The notes below the pieces were generated by a model. The model made no database searches. It saw nothing but the letters and a program-made list of their open reading frames with translations, and had not been told where the DNA came from. The position numbers and the translations under genes are program-made. Positions 52,940 to 64,000 of a stretch of DNA of 64,000 nt are shown here, one piece after another. Origin of the DNA: Cladopsammia gracilis (Eukaryota; Cnidaria; Anthozoa; Scleractinia; Dendrophylliidae); contig JAJGOT010000206.1 of NCBI GenBank assembly GCA_022457155.1, positions 645,001 through 709,000 of the forward strand, in the 5' to 3' direction. How positions within the stretch are numbered: the stretch's first letter is position 1; each line of letters starts with the position of its first letter.

Positions 52940-53725
52940 TCAGATTCCTTTTTTTGTCCAGCTGTAACTGAGCATTCTGCAAAACTTTCCAAGCACTCTT
53001 TGTAGTATTTGGGAAGACTGATGGAAAGTTTCTTAACATCATAACCGCAGCAGAGGTCGTATTGATTTCCGACGTGTTGCAAGTAGTGAAATAAAATTGT
53101 CTTCCAGCTACTCCAGTCCTCACTTGCAAATCTCTTGCAGCAATTTATTCCCTGTGTCTTAATTATCGATTCCAGGTGTAGAGCTTTGAGACCTCCATCT
53201 TCAATATCAATGATGAGAAATAAGCGTTTTACTTTATTTTAACTTTTCCATATAAATGGAATATTGGCCTGTTGGCTTCGCTTACCATCTCCTTGTCTTA
53301 ACTGATTAGACCCACGCGATACATAAATATTAATTGGGACAACAAATGCTTTGACAATTGAATTTTTCTGATCACCGTTAACTTTCTCCAACTCCATAAC
53401 TTAATTTTTTTCTTTGATGGAATCAATAACGTCTGCAAAGTTTAATTTTTGTATGAGCACCTTATCTTAGGTAAACTGTACGCCTAAAATCTTCACTGCT
53501 TTCTTAACCTTTACGTTTCTAATCTCAACATCGTGTGCAGGCATGGGGATTTGATTTCCTAGGAATAATATTTCTGTTTGTCTAAATAAATATGAAGGCC
53601 TGAACATATGCCAAATTCCTCAGTAGTGTCCAGAAATGTCCCTAGGGATTGTCTGTCAAAAACGCTGTTAAATCATCTGCAAATAACGTAAGTACATCTG
53701 ACAAGTGGTCTTTCGTACAACTTTA
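52940..53725 (-). pseudogene. Degenerate LINE (L1/Tx1-type) reverse transcriptase remnant
   Basis: Read on the minus strand from about 53705, the blocks are LTLFADDLTAFLTDN (catalytic FADD), then after a frameshift TTEEFGICSGLHI, VKKAVKILGVQF, DIEDGGLKALHLESIIKTQ, DWSSWKTILFHYLQHVGN and LSISLPKYYKECLESFAEC. This is the order of the thumb and C-terminal region of L1/Tx1-type ORF2 proteins in invertebrates. At least three in-frame stops and one frameshift show it is dead. It is 5'-truncated upstream of FADD. Confidence 0.8.
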
Positions 53726-56700
53726 CTCGGTCAATTCGCTCTTTTTTTTCACGATTTCATATCATGGTCAACTCAGGGAAGATTTTATTGTATAGTTAAG
53801 CACTGGCTCTTTTAGAAACGTGGTTATATTATATAACGACGTTTGTTTCAATCAGTAAAAGGTTCAGGCAATTCTACCTTTTCATAAAAGAGTGAATTCT
53901 TTTAGTATAAATTAAAATTATAAAAAAAAACAGCTAAGTTCACGCATAGGTTTACCATGAAATAAACTGCAAAGATGATACGTTCTTATTACTTCTCTCG
54001 CTATTATTTGATTGTGAAACTGAAAATAAACTCCTTTTTTCAACTGATGTGCTGTGTATATTTTAGTTAAGCCCTGAGGCGAATCCCCTTTTTTTCCAAA
54101 CTGGTAACTAAGACCTCTATGCCCGTGTTAATATACCATTTGAAAGGTTTTGCTAAGTACAATTCATAACTTATGCCATTTTAAATGGGGGAAGTTATGG
54201 CTTTGATCATTATAGAAATGTGTTCAAAACATAAAATATAAAGTTCAGCAAAGAGCTTGACTTTATACATGCTAGGTATACCCCCAAACTATACCTCATT
54301 TTGCAGTTCTTAGTGAGTAGAATAACATGGCTTCTCTCTTAGAGCACATATGCCTAACGAAACAAAATGTGAAACGTTTGAGGCGTGGTCAATCACATAG
54401 TGCAGGGGGTATGATTTTATGTGTGTAATAGGTAGATCTCTCCATCAAATTTTGGTGGCCAAAATTTATTGAAATTGACTAGATATTGTACAAGTTATGC
54501 GATTATGTGCCATTTGGCGCTAAGAAGTGATGTCAAAGCTTTTGACGATATCGCTTCTTAGCGCAAAAAAGTAGGTAATTTATACTTGCATCTTTTAAAC
54601 AAATAGAATGAAAAATACGAAAATAGCTGGCAACTTTAACACTTATTTGTTTTGATGGAATACTGGGAACAAGCCTTTATCATGCTCTTTGATAATAATG
54701 TGCAAATGCATGTACTAGTAGCTTTCTCCGCTTTTACTTTCTTGTGTCTATAATAAGGTATGCCAGCAGATCCACCTGTTATAAATTTCTACGGCAAATT
54801 CCTGAAAAATCGTTTTCTGCTCAGCATTGAAGGACTTGAAAACCTTGTATGATTTTGCAATTGTCTTGCCTACAAACAGGGGTTGTTCCTTTTGAAATTT
54901 AAGATGTCTTAATCAGTGATAGTCAGCCGGATTTGGAACATGTTCATGAGAATCGCAAAAGAGTATATTTGTCCACGAGTAATCAAAACAACTCAAAAGA
55001 ACCTGTTTACGTAAATAGGAAGTGTTGCGGTAAAACAAATGAAGTACACGGAAAACTGTTCTAATAAATGAATTCACAAAAAGGAATTCGAGTCATTTGA
55101 AGAAAGAAATTGTGGTCATACTGTTTAACATAATCAACTGAGGTCCAATCTAACTCAACAAGGCCACATACATATGTACGCAATGCGGACGTATTTTTAA
55201 GGACGTGTTAGGATGGTTGTCTATTCATAGAAAATGAACCAACGGCATCGTGTTATTTTTCGTGTGAAAGACGAATCGAGCAGGCGACGAGTTTTATAAA
55301 GAAGGTGTAATGCTGACCGCCATTTTGTTATTTACCGGTTTTTGCCGCAATAAGCACAAATAAGACATTTGACGCTAGAGAAACTTCATATGCTTCAGAA
55401 ATTGGCTGATTTCCCAGGACGTTAAGACAGAGAAAAGTGTTAGATTGATTCCATCGCATGTTTGATAGATTTCTTGAGATATGTCAGTTATCGTGAATGT
55501 GCCCAATTCAGAAAACCTTGCTTTCGCAAATTTCATCATGGGAAAAACTTACAGGAGATAGCCCAACGGGCACGTTAATGGGGTCTAAAAGTATTAGGAA
55601 TTGAAAAAATTAAAGCAACCGGTTGAAGTAACACAGTTATGCTACAATTGTAATCAATCTAGAATACGTTTTAGTCTTTTTTATTCCTAGGCTACTATTC
55701 GTGTTTTCTTACCAGGGAACTCAATTTAGCTAATTATTATGCACAAATTTGTAAACAAATGGGCATTTATCGCGAGGGGGGGGACCCTACAACTCAGGGA
55801 ATGTAAATATATTGAACTTATGTTGTGGTACATGTATCTACTCATGACACTCAATCTTTGTGGCGTTTGAGTGAAATCGGTGATTTAAGTATTATCAACT
55901 CCTACCTGGTCCTTTGGTGGACACTCTTAATTTTGTCCTGTTTGTGGTTCCATATAACATTAAACAAAAAAGCAGTGATCGACTAAATGATTATTATCGA
56001 AGGCATGTTCAACAATGATGAACATGCCTTCTAACGAAATTCCAAGACATTTAAATATAAGGCATCTACCAGGTTATGTAAAGGCGCCTTCATACGACAA
56101 ACTAAGTTGCAAATTTGAGTTCACAAAATTAAGTTGGCGTGCGCGAACGTCACATCAATAATTGACAAACATGTTTTGCGACAAACTCGCATTTGACTTG
56201 TGCTCGTTTGCTGCAACTTCAGTATCTACAGCCTCGTTTCACAGGATCTCCTTTCTTCCCTTGAGAAGGAAGAACCCTAAAACCTCTTAAGCTAGATTGG
56301 TTTTTGTATGTTTGTATGTAGGTTTGTCTTCGGTCGTGTCACACAAATCAGATTGTCTCTAGTATGTACACGTTGTACTACATCAGCCAATCAATTCTTG
56401 CTTCTAAATTGGTATTACTCAAGGTCAAATAAGGGCACTTGACATGAATTGAAATCTGGAAATCCCGTAAAAAAATGCTGACCAAAATGTGTGATTTTTC
56501 CCCACCTATTTTCATACCTATCACCCTAGGCTGCATTTTTTTTTTAAAAAATCCCTTCCAGAATCCAAAAGCAAACTTTCCATTTTTGAACTGAAATAGC
56601 ATTTTGGGCCGAACGCATGTTTTTTATCATTATAAGTTTGGAAGGGTGCGGGGGAGGATTTGAAGAAAGTTCATCTAGCTTCATCTGCAAGTCGTTTTTC

Positions 56701-56911
56701 GTGCGGCTTTAATTTCTGCCGTTTTGTTGCTTTCACGATTTCATATCATTCAGGGGATAACGTAATTTTCTAAATAACTCATGCATACAATACGCGTTTG
56801 GAGTTTGTTAACACGAGTATGTCAATTATAGTTTGTGTCCTTACAGTAACACTACTTTTAATAATTACTTTTCTCAATGGAACCGTCAAGAGGATTCTCC
56901 CTTTTACTTAA
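53726..56911. other. Intergenic upstream of TPR-CHAT gene
   Basis: No confident gene in 3.2 kb. Small hairpins are at 54519-54565 (gcgctaagaag and cttcttagcgc) and 56003-56032 (gaaggcatgttca and tgaacatgccttc). 56378-56602 carries a minus-strand frame without a known family. The promoter of the downstream gene is presumably here. A pyrimidine stretch (tctcccttttac) and ggcag| at 56914-56919 could be a 3' splice site, so a 5' noncoding exon is possible. Confidence 0.45.
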
Positions 56912-59900
56912 ATGGCAGGCATGAAAAAAGGAAAAGACAAAAAGAGGCATTACAAAGATCGCATAGACTACCATGAACGTGATCTCCAGATTGCCAAAGA
57001 AGTGGGAGACAGGGCAGGAGAAGGACGCGCGTATGGTAATCTTGGCAACGCCCATTTCCGTCTTGGAGATTACAAAAAAGCCATAGACTACCATGAACGT
57101 CATCTCCAGATTGCCAAAGAAGTGGGAGACAGGGCAGGAGAAGGACGCGCGTATGGTAATCTTGGCAACGCCCATGACAGTCTTGGAGATTACAAAAAAG
57201 CCATAGACTACCATGAACGTGATCTCCAGATTGCCAAAGAAGTGGGAGCCAGGGCAGGAGAAGGAAGCGCGTATGGTAATCTTGGCAACGCCCATCACAG
57301 TCTTGGAGATTACAAAAAAGCCATAGACTACCATGAACGTCATCTCCAGATTGCCAAAGAAGTGGGAGACAGGGCAGGAGAAGGACACGCGTATAATAAT
57401 CTTGGCAACGCCCATGACAGTCTTGGAGATTACAAAAAAGCCATAGACTACCATGAACGTCATCTCCAGATTGCCAAAGAAGTGGGAGACAGGGCAGGAG
57501 AAGGAGGCGCGTATGGTAATCTTGGCATCGCCCATCACAGTCTTGGAGATTACAAAAAAGCCATAGACTACCATGAACGTGATTTCCAGATTGCCAAAGA
57601 AGTGGGAGACAGGGCAGGAGAAGGACGCGCGTATGGTAATCTTGGCAACGCCCATCGCAGTCTTGGAGATTACAAAAAAGCCATAGACTACCATGAACGT
57701 GATTTCCAGATTGCCAAAGAAGTGGGAGACAGGGCAGGAGAAGGACGCGCGTATGGTAATCTTGGCAACGCCCATCGCAGTCTTGGAGATTACAAAAAAG
57801 CCATAGACTACCATGAACGTCGTCTCCAGATTGTCAAAGAAGTGGGAGACAGGGCAGGAGAAGGAAGCGCGTATGGTAATCTTGGCAACGCCCATTTCAG
57901 TCTTGGAGATTACAAAAAAGCCATAGACTACCATGAACGTCATCTCCAGATTGCCAAAGAAGTGGGAGACAGGGCAGGAGAAGGAAGCGCGTATGGTAAT
58001 CTTGGCAACGCCCATCACAGTCTTGGAGATTACAAAAAAGCCATAGACTACCATGAACGTCATCTCCAGATTGCCAAAGAAGTGGGAGACAGGGCAGGAG
58101 AAGGACGCGCGTATAATAATCTTGGCAACGCCCATGACAGTCTTGGAGATTACAAAAAAGCCATAGACTACCATGAACGTCGTCTCCAGATTGTCAAAGA
58201 AGTGGGAGACAGGGCAGGAGAAGGACGCGCGTATGGTAATCTTGGCAACGCCCATTTCAGTCTTGGAGATTACAAAAAAGCCATAGACTACCATGAACGT
58301 CATCTCCAGATTGCCAAAGAAGTGGGAGACAGGGCAGGAGAAGGACGCGCGTATGGTAATATTGGCAACGCCCATTTCAGTCTTGGAGATTACAAAAAAG
58401 CCATAGACTACCATGAACGTGATCTCCAGATTGCCAAAGAAGTGGGAGACAGGGCAGGAGAAGGAAAAGCGTATGGTAATATTGGCAACGCCCATTTCAG
58501 TCTTGGAGATTACAAAAAAGCCATAGACTACCATGAACGTGATCTCCAGATTGCCAAAGAAGTGGGAGACAGGGCAGGAGAAGGAGAGGCGTATGGTAAT
58601 CTTGGCAACGCCCATCGCAGTCTTGGAGATTACAAAAAAGCCATAGACTACCATGAACGTCATCTCCAGATTGCCAAAGAAGTGGGAGACAGGGCAGGAG
58701 AAGGAAGCGCGTATGGTAATCTTGGCAACGCCCATTGCAGTCTTGGAGATTACAAAAAAGCCATAGACTACCATGAACGTCATCTCCAGATTGCCAAAGA
58801 AGTGGGAGACAGGGCAGGAGAAGGACGCGCGTATGGTAATCTTGGCAACGCCCATTTCAGTCTTGGAGATTACAAAAAAGCCATAGACTACCATGAACGT
58901 CGTCTCCAGATTGCCAAAGAAGTGGGAGACAGGGCAGGAGAAGGACGCGCGTATGGTAATCTTGGCAACGCCCATGACAGTCTTGGAGATTACAAAAAAG
59001 CCATAGACTACCATGAACGTCATCTCCAGATTGCCAAAGAAGTGGGAGACAGGGCAGGGGAAGGAGGCGCGTATGGTAATCTTGGCATCGCCCATCACAG
59101 TCTTGGAGATTACAAAAAAGCCATAGACTACCATGAACGTCGTCTCCAGATTGCCAAAGAAGTGGGAGACAGGGCAGGAGAAGGACGCGCGTATGGTAAT
59201 CTTGGCAACGCCCATTGCAGTCTTGGAGATTACAAAAAAGCCATAGACTACCATGAACGTCGTTTCCAGATTGTCAAAGAAGTGGGAGACAGGGCAGGAG
59301 AAGGAGGCGCGTATGGTAATCTTGGCATCGCCCATTTCAGTCTTGGAGATTACAAAAAAGCCATAGACTACCATGAACGTGATCTCCAGATTGCCAAAGA
59401 AGTGGGAGACAGGGCAGGAGAAGGACGCGCGTATGGTAATCTTGGCAACGCCCATTTCAGTCTTGGAGATTACAAAAAAGCCATAGACTACCATGAACGT
59501 GTTCTCCAGATTGCCAAAGAAGTGGGAGACAGGGCAGGAGAAGGATGCGCGTATGGTAATCTTGGCAACGCCCATGATGGTCTTGGAGATTACAAAAAAG
59601 CCATAGATTGTTATCAGTGCGGTATTGCAACGTACAATTATATTAGGTCTAAACTTGATTATAACGATGAGTGGAAAGTTAGTTTTCGAAATATGCATGA
59701 CGTTGTGTATGCTAGTTTGTGGCGTTTATTTTTAAAGCAAGGCATGACTGTTGAGGCACTGTTTTACGCTGAGCAAGGACGTGCACAGGCTCTAATAGAT
59801 CTTATGGAACTTAAGTATGGATTGCAAACAACCAATGTAGTTTCAGGAAGTGTGAATGTAACTTCATGGGACATATTTAGTTACCTTTCATCGAAAACAG

Positions 59901-61033
59901 TTTTTATAGGAATCGACAGAGAAGAAATAATTTTCTGGGTTATTGGAGAAGGCCAAGATGTTGAATTGAGAAGAAGACAAATCAACAATGACAATAGGAC
60001 GAGCAATGCCATGACATATTTGCAGTCTCTAATAGAGAATGTGTGCCAGGAAATTGGTGTGGCAGCTGATGTAAGATGCGAAGATCGGTCATTGGAGAAA
60101 GTGACAGATAAAAAGCGGGCAGATGAAAGATCAAGCAGGCCCCGATATCATTCCTCACACTTCGATACAATTGCTTTACGAACTTTATATGATGTCCTTT
60201 TTGGCCCGATTGCAGACTTGTTCCAAGGCAAAGAAGTAATATTCGTTCCTGAAGGTCCACTGTGTTTGGCTCCTTATGCTGCATTTATGGACCCGACTTC
60301 TAAGTACCTTTGTGAAGCTTTCGGAATCCGAGTGCTTCCATCCCTGACTAGTTTGAAATTAATCACAGATTGTGCAGACGACTACCACAGAAAGACTGGT
60401 GCCCTTCTCGTGGGTGATCCGTGGGTACAAGGAGTGACCGAGTTACAGAAGCTGCCATGCGCCAGAAAGGAAGTAGAGATGATTGCGCGAATACTTCGCA
60501 CTGCACCTCTTATTGGTAGGCAGGCAACAAAAGATGCAGTGTTAAAACGTCTCTCCTCGGTTGCATTGGTGCACATTGCTGCTCATGGTAGTATGGAGAC
60601 AGGAGAAATTGCCTTAGCACCAAACTGTCCAAAGTCTTCCTCAAATCTAAACGCCGCACAAACCCCGGACTTTCTTTTAACCATGAAAGACGTTTTAAAT
60701 GTTCAGATACGGGCAAGACTGGTTGTGCTTAGTTGTTGTCATAGTGCTCGTGGGGAGATTAAGGCTGAGGGTGTTGTTGGCATTGCACGGGCATTCTTGG
60801 GTGCTGGTGCTCGTTCTGTCCTGGTGTCACTGTGGGCAATTGATGACGAGGCTACTCTGGAGTTTATGAAAAATTTCTACCGACACCTAGTAAAAGGAAG
60901 AAGCGCCAGTGAAGCTCTAAACCAGGCCATGAAATGTATGAGAGAATCTGACAAGTTCAGTGCAGTGAAGCACTGGGCTCCATTTGTACTTATTGGTGAT
61001 GATGTCACACTGGAGTTTGATGTAACCAACTAG
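56912..61033 (+). CDS. TPR-array CHAT-domain protein (caspase-like)
   Basis: A single open frame of 1373 codons. Residues 19-898 are 22 tandem 40-residue tetratricopeptide repeats of LGN/AGS3 type (56966-59605), nearly identical in DNA. Residues 899 to about 975 are degenerate helical repeats, and about 990-1370 form a CHAT domain (caspase HetF associated with TPRs). The probable catalytic pair is His1225 in VHIAAHG and Cys1276 in [24 protein letters not shown] and [12 protein letters not shown] are further family blocks. The ATG is preceded directly by an in-frame TAA. TPR-CHAT proteins are cysteine proteases controlled by a TPR sensor in bacteria, and are abundant in corals with unknown roles. 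No signal peptide or membrane segment. An AATAAA lies 172 bp past the stop. An upstream noncoding exon is possible. Confidence 0.92.
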   Translation: MAGMKKGKDKKRHYKDRIDYHERDLQIAKEVGDRAGEGRAYGNLGNAHFRLGDYKKAIDYHERHLQIAKEVGDRAGEGRAYGNLGNAHDSLGDYKKAIDYHERDLQIAKEVGARAGEGSAYGNLGNAHHSLGDYKKAIDYHERHLQIAKEVGDRAGEGHAYNNLGNAHDSLGDYKKAIDYHERHLQIAKEVGDRAGEGGAYGNLGIAHHSLGDYKKAIDYHERDFQIAKEVGDRAGEGRAYGNLGNAHRSLGDYKKAIDYHERDFQIAKEVGDRAGEGRAYGNLGNAHRSLGDYKKAIDYHERRLQIVKEVGDRAGEGSAYGNLGNAHFSLGDYKKAIDYHERHLQIAKEVGDRAGEGSAYGNLGNAHHSLGDYKKAIDYHERHLQIAKEVGDRAGEGRAYNNLGNAHDSLGDYKKAIDYHERRLQIVKEVGDRAGEGRAYGNLGNAHFSLGDYKKAIDYHERHLQIAKEVGDRAGEGRAYGNIGNAHFSLGDYKKAIDYHERDLQIAKEVGDRAGEGKAYGNIGNAHFSLGDYKKAIDYHERDLQIAKEVGDRAGEGEAYGNLGNAHRSLGDYKKAIDYHERHLQIAKEVGDRAGEGSAYGNLGNAHCSLGDYKKAIDYHERHLQIAKEVGDRAGEGRAYGNLGNAHFSLGDYKKAIDYHERRLQIAKEVGDRAGEGRAYGNLGNAHDSLGDYKKAIDYHERHLQIAKEVGDRAGEGGAYGNLGIAHHSLGDYKKAIDYHERRLQIAKEVGDRAGEGRAYGNLGNAHCSLGDYKKAIDYHERRFQIVKEVGDRAGEGGAYGNLGIAHFSLGDYKKAIDYHERDLQIAKEVGDRAGEGRAYGNLGNAHFSLGDYKKAIDYHERVLQIAKEVGDRAGEGCAYGNLGNAHDGLGDYKKAIDCYQCGIATYNYIRSKLDYNDEWKVSFRNMHDVVYASLWRLFLKQGMTVEALFYAEQGRAQALIDLMELKYGLQTTNVVSGSVNVTSWDIFSYLSSKTVFIGIDREEIIFWVIGEGQDVELRRRQINNDNRTSNAMTYLQSLIENVCQEIGVAADVRCEDRSLEKVTDKKRADERSSRPRYHSSHFDTIALRTLYDVLFGPIADLFQGKEVIFVPEGPLCLAPYAAFMDPTSKYLCEAFGIRVLPSLTSLKLITDCADDYHRKTGALLVGDPWVQGVTELQKLPCARKEVEMIARILRTAPLIGRQATKDAVLKRLSSVALVHIAAHGSMETGEIALAPNCPKSSSNLNAAQTPDFLLTMKDVLNVQIRARLVVLSCCHSARGEIKAEGVVGIARAFLGAGARSVLVSLWAIDDEATLEFMKNFYRHLVKGRSASEALNQAMKCMRESDKFSAVKHWAPFVLIGDDVTLEFDVTN
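56966..59605 (+). repeat. 22 x 120-bp coding tandem repeat
   Basis: Exactly 22 units of 120 bp with no indel. Most positions are invariant at DNA level in all units. Variation is concentrated in codons 6 (His 9, Asp 7, Arg 5, Val 1), 21 (Arg 11, Ser 4, Gly 3, and one each of His, Lys, Glu, Cys) and 31 (Phe 8, Asp 5, His 4, Arg 3, Cys 2) of the unit [14 protein letters not shown] to GDYKKAI. Minor variants occur at 7, 10, 24, 26 and 28. Units 6 and 7 encode the same peptide, as do 5 and 18. Confidence 0.95.
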
Positions 61034-62338
61034 CCAGCAAGGTAAATAGGGCTGTGTTTATACTCGGGCCTTAACATGCTTGAGATCAAACAAGGTTATT
61101 TTTTAGCACTTTTGGATTTTGCCACTTAAAGCACTTAAAAAAAACCTCAAAGGAAAAAAAGCTCAGGAAATTATAAAAGTTTAATTAACTAAAACTGAAA
61201 CAAGAATAAAACAATGATTTAAAACGGATTGTCTTGCAATAAACGTCACACAGAAACGAAAAAGATGATACTGAATAGTACCGAATGTAAATAAACGTTC
61301 TTCATCGCCATAATTAAAATTTGAACTTATGTCAGCTGGTTGTTCATTCGCATATCGTACAATTATTGATCAATTGCACGAGTACATTCTAAAGTGTACA
61401 ATGCAGATTAAATTACAATAACATTACAGTGACTGCACAACTTTGCTGTTTTTTTTTTCTTTCATAGGAAGAAACTGCATTCAGTGAAAAATGACGTCAC
61501 TCTTAGGAATTGAACTAGGTATCCATTTGCTCCTGATTAATTATAAACGAGAAATAGAACAGCTAGGCGATTAAAAATCCTAAACCTGTTAACGTGTTGC
61601 AACGTTTCAACCTGAGCTATATCAAAGAACAAAACTGCATGTAATATAAATCCAGATGTGAGTTTGCACGTTGTATTAGCTAAATGCGCCAGTTGCACCG
61701 TTTCACCGTTTGTTCATGTAAAAACGTTTCTGTTGAGATTCCGTCTTAAGCGTTAATTTAAAAATTTACAACTGTTAGTCACAATTGTGAGTCTGTCACA
61801 TTACAGATTTGTCGCTGATTTCTCAACAACAGAAAAACCTCGTTAAGGGCTCTATAGTGAAAACTTTGCTCGGTATCCTTTCGCATGCATGAATCTGGGA
61901 GCTTATTTTCATTTCCCACAATAACGCATTTTAACAGCCGGTTCACGACATTGTTGTTTCCGACTGATCTTCCGGTAAAAAGTCAAACAAAACAGATGCG
62001 ACTGCATGGGACGAAACTGATAGCATTTTAGTACTACAGTTAATAACTCTGTCTTAGTATAACGGCCAAATGGCCTCCACGTTATTACGGAAAGTTGAAG
62101 TCCAGGCAAATGATATTGACTGAAAATAACTCGTTCAATTGATTAGCCATTTTTAGACCTGAAAAAATTTAAAACTCTTTCATTTTATTCCGGGACAGAA
62201 ACGTCATCCCATTCCATTCCGATAATTCCTTGGGGATCATTTCGCGTCGTGTTTAGTTCTATTTGGGAATCATTCTGCGTCGTGTACAGGTTCTCTTCAT
62301 TTGTAAAAGAGACTGTAAGCTTGTAAATATTCAACAAA
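61034..62338. other. 3' flank of TPR-CHAT gene, intergenic
   Basis: The AATAAA at 61205-61210 is the likely polyadenylation signal of the TPR-CHAT gene. The rest is AT-rich, with no open frame that I can assign. 61450-61520 has an acceptor-like tctttcatag but no following exon that I recognise. Confidence 0.5.
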
Positions 62339-62390
62339 ATGAAGCTTTTCCCATGGTGTGCATATTATAGCATATTTTTTATAATTTCAG
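62339..62390 (+). CDS. Possible signal-peptide exon
   Basis: An ATG in good context (caaaATGa) opens MKLFPWCAYYSIFFIIS, a short hydrophobic leader, and ends at TTTCAG|GTAAGG, a near-consensus donor. This is the usual form of a first exon of a secreted protein. No second exon is recognised before the window ends, so it is tentative; the frame also stays open past the donor for 62 codons. Confidence 0.3.
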
Positions 62391-62837
62391 GTAAGGTTTC
62401 TACCATTATTAATCAAGCACTGTTCATTATCTCGTGTAACTTATGGAAAAATATTGCGACGCAAAATGCGGTAGTTACGTGTTTAAAGAAAATGGCGTCT
62501 TTTAACAAAAAGGACAACGCATTTGATTTTCATTCTGTTTCGATAGCAAAATGTCATACGATGAAGATATACAGAATATAGCTGTTACAGCAATACCAAT
62601 AGAAAGTATTACACGAATTGAAAACAAATGCGATGAACAACAAAACAGAAAAAAATCAAAAATATTAAATCAAAAAGAGGCAGTTGCATTAACTAACATG
62701 ATGCAGCTTTTGGGTTAAAATGGGCTTTTCCCAGCTATTTTGCAACACTTCGTTTTTCTTAACTTTAAACGTAGTGGCAGCATAATCGACACTAGCAGTT
62801 GAAAACAGTCTGCGGAACACAAACAAATTATGACATT

Positions 62838-63000
62838 CCTCTAGTTTCTGCCAGTATTTTAAGACGCGAGACCCTGTACATAGCCCTGTGATTACCTGTC
62901 CAAAACTGTTGGCCAGTTTTTCCAACATTGTCAGCGTTACATCGCGCACAGATAAACTTGTAAATGACACGCGGATGGAGCCCACTATGGACAGGGTCTT
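62838..63000 (-). pseudogene. Penelope-like GIY-YIG remnant (second)
   Basis: On the minus strand one frame reads RVIYKFICARCNADNVGKTG followed by QQFWTGNHRAMYRVSRLK. This resembles the GIY-YIG start of Penelope-like proteins, where VVYKF-C--CNA-YVG-T-RH is typical. The catalytic Tyr is replaced (DNVGKT) and the frame breaks soon after. A longer overlapping frame (62689-62985) is probably a shadow. Short and diverged, so moderate confidence only. Confidence 0.4.
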
Positions 63001-63169
63001 TCACAAATGTACACTTGTCTTACAACAAGAAACAATTAACTTTATGGTGAGATTGCTATTATATGCGGGGATTGTATTAGAGGGAGGACACGAACAACTG
63101 TAGATAATGCACTTGTTGATGGCTGTCTATTATATTAGTGGCAAAACGAGTTGTGCGTAGATCTACATC

Positions 63170-64000
63170 GGTGCAACATTCAATAGGGGAGTGGGAGGGT
63201 ACCGTCGACGCAACATTCAATAGGGGAGGGGAGGGGAGGAAGGTGAAGTTTTCAACATATGCAGACTGCCTTTCCATCGGTGCAACATTCAATATGCGGG
63301 GGGAGGTGAAGTTATCAACATATGCAGGCTACCTTACTATCGGTGGAACCTTCAATAGGGAAGGGGAGGTAGGTGACGTTTTCAATATATACAGACTACC
63401 TTGCCATCGTGGAACATGCAATAGGGGAGGGGAGGGAGGTGAAGTTTTCAATATTTTCAACGTATGCAGACTACCTTTCCATCGGTGCAACATTCAATAC
63501 AGGAGGGGAGGAAGGTGAAGTTTTCAACATACGCAGACTACCTTACCATGGGTGGAACATTCAATAGAAGAGTGAGAGGGAGGTGAAGTTCTCAACATAT
63601 GCAGACTACCTTACCACCGGTAAAACATTCAATAGGGGAGGGGATTGAGGTGAAGGTTTCAACATATACAGACTACGTTTCCATCGATGCAACATTCAAT
63701 AGGGGAGGGGATTGAGGTGAAGTTTTCAACATATACAGACTTTGTTTCCATCGGTGCAACATTCAATAGGGGAGGGATTGAGGTGAAGTTTTCAACATAT
63801 ACAGACTGCCTTATCATCGGTGCAACATTCAATAGGGGAGGGGAGGTAGGTGACGTTTTCAATATATGCAGACTACCTTATCATCGGTGCAACATTCAAT
63901 AGGGGAGGGGAGGTAGGTGACATTTTCAATATATACAGACTGCCTTACCATCACATGCAATATGGGAGGGGAGGGAGGTGAAGTTTTCAATATTTTCAAC
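63170..64000. repeat. Minisatellite, about 63-70-bp unit, runs off window
   Basis: At least 11 diverged units share gcaacattcaatagggga, a ggggagg-ag purine run, aggtgaagttttcaacatat and gcagactacctt. Spacing in the regular part is about 66-70 bp (for example 63560, 63628, 63695). Open frames across it are a by-product of the repeat. Confidence 0.9.

Noticed and set aside
56003..56032. Rho-independent terminator-like hairpin
   Set aside because: The hairpin is real, but bacterial terminators are not relevant in this eukaryotic context and no T-run follows.
56858..59698. 946-codon open frame on the strand opposite the TPR array
   Set aside because: It mirrors the 120-bp coding repeat. Because the unit is a multiple of three and lacks stops in this frame, the antisense stays open automatically. 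The peptide is a repeated hydrophobic motif with no family, and the plus-strand frame continues into a real CHAT domain.
63138..63902. Open frames with repeated FSTYADCL-like or ATFNRGG-like peptides
   Set aside because: They follow the minisatellite and change frame with unit length. No start or splice evidence.

Overview
The window looks like nuclear DNA of a metazoan, most likely a cnidarian and probably a reef coral or close relative. The signs are AT-rich DNA, genes with introns and GT-AG junctions, dense foldback DNA transposons, Penelope-like and LINE retroelement remains, a 5S-like sequence, and an expanded TPR-CHAT gene. The species is inferred, not shown.

Layout. 1-7.6 kb holds three copies of a 1-2.3 kb repeat, interrupted by a Penelope-like fragment with a GIY-YIG domain and a hammerhead-like motif, a 5S rRNA-like sequence, a tRNA-derived SINE with a 13-bp target duplication, and a small MITE. 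8.2-13.7 kb is a two-exon GT31 (beta-1,3-galactosyltransferase-like) gene on the plus strand; its 4.2-kb intron holds an antisense LINE and nested palindromes. 13.7-18 kb holds foldback elements and an 88-bp minisatellite. 18.1-32.9 kb is a minus-strand leucine-rich-repeat gene. I rebuilt 18 coding exons by hand, all joining in phase, for at least 479 residues. Its introns carry many palindromes and a 500-bp purine-rich array that begins 5-6 bases inside one splice donor.

33-56.8 kb has no confident gene. It holds large inverted repeats, PIF/Harbinger-like MITEs, tandem arrays, a block of local duplications at 41-47.5 kb, a second hammerhead-like motif, and a degenerate L1/Tx1-type LINE. 56.9-61.0 kb is one long open frame of 1373 codons: 22 near-identical 40-residue TPRs followed by a CHAT (caspase-like) protease domain. 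The distal end has a possible signal-peptide exon, a second Penelope-type GIY-YIG remnant, and a minisatellite that runs off the window.

The most interesting object is the TPR-CHAT gene. Its repeats are almost identical at DNA level, yet three codons per repeat vary by amino-acid-changing substitutions. That resembles modular recognition arrays, such as the highly conserved repeats of fungal NLR-like proteins, coupled here to a protease effector. The genes do not form an operon or an evident pathway; they are independent eukaryotic loci in repeat-rich DNA.
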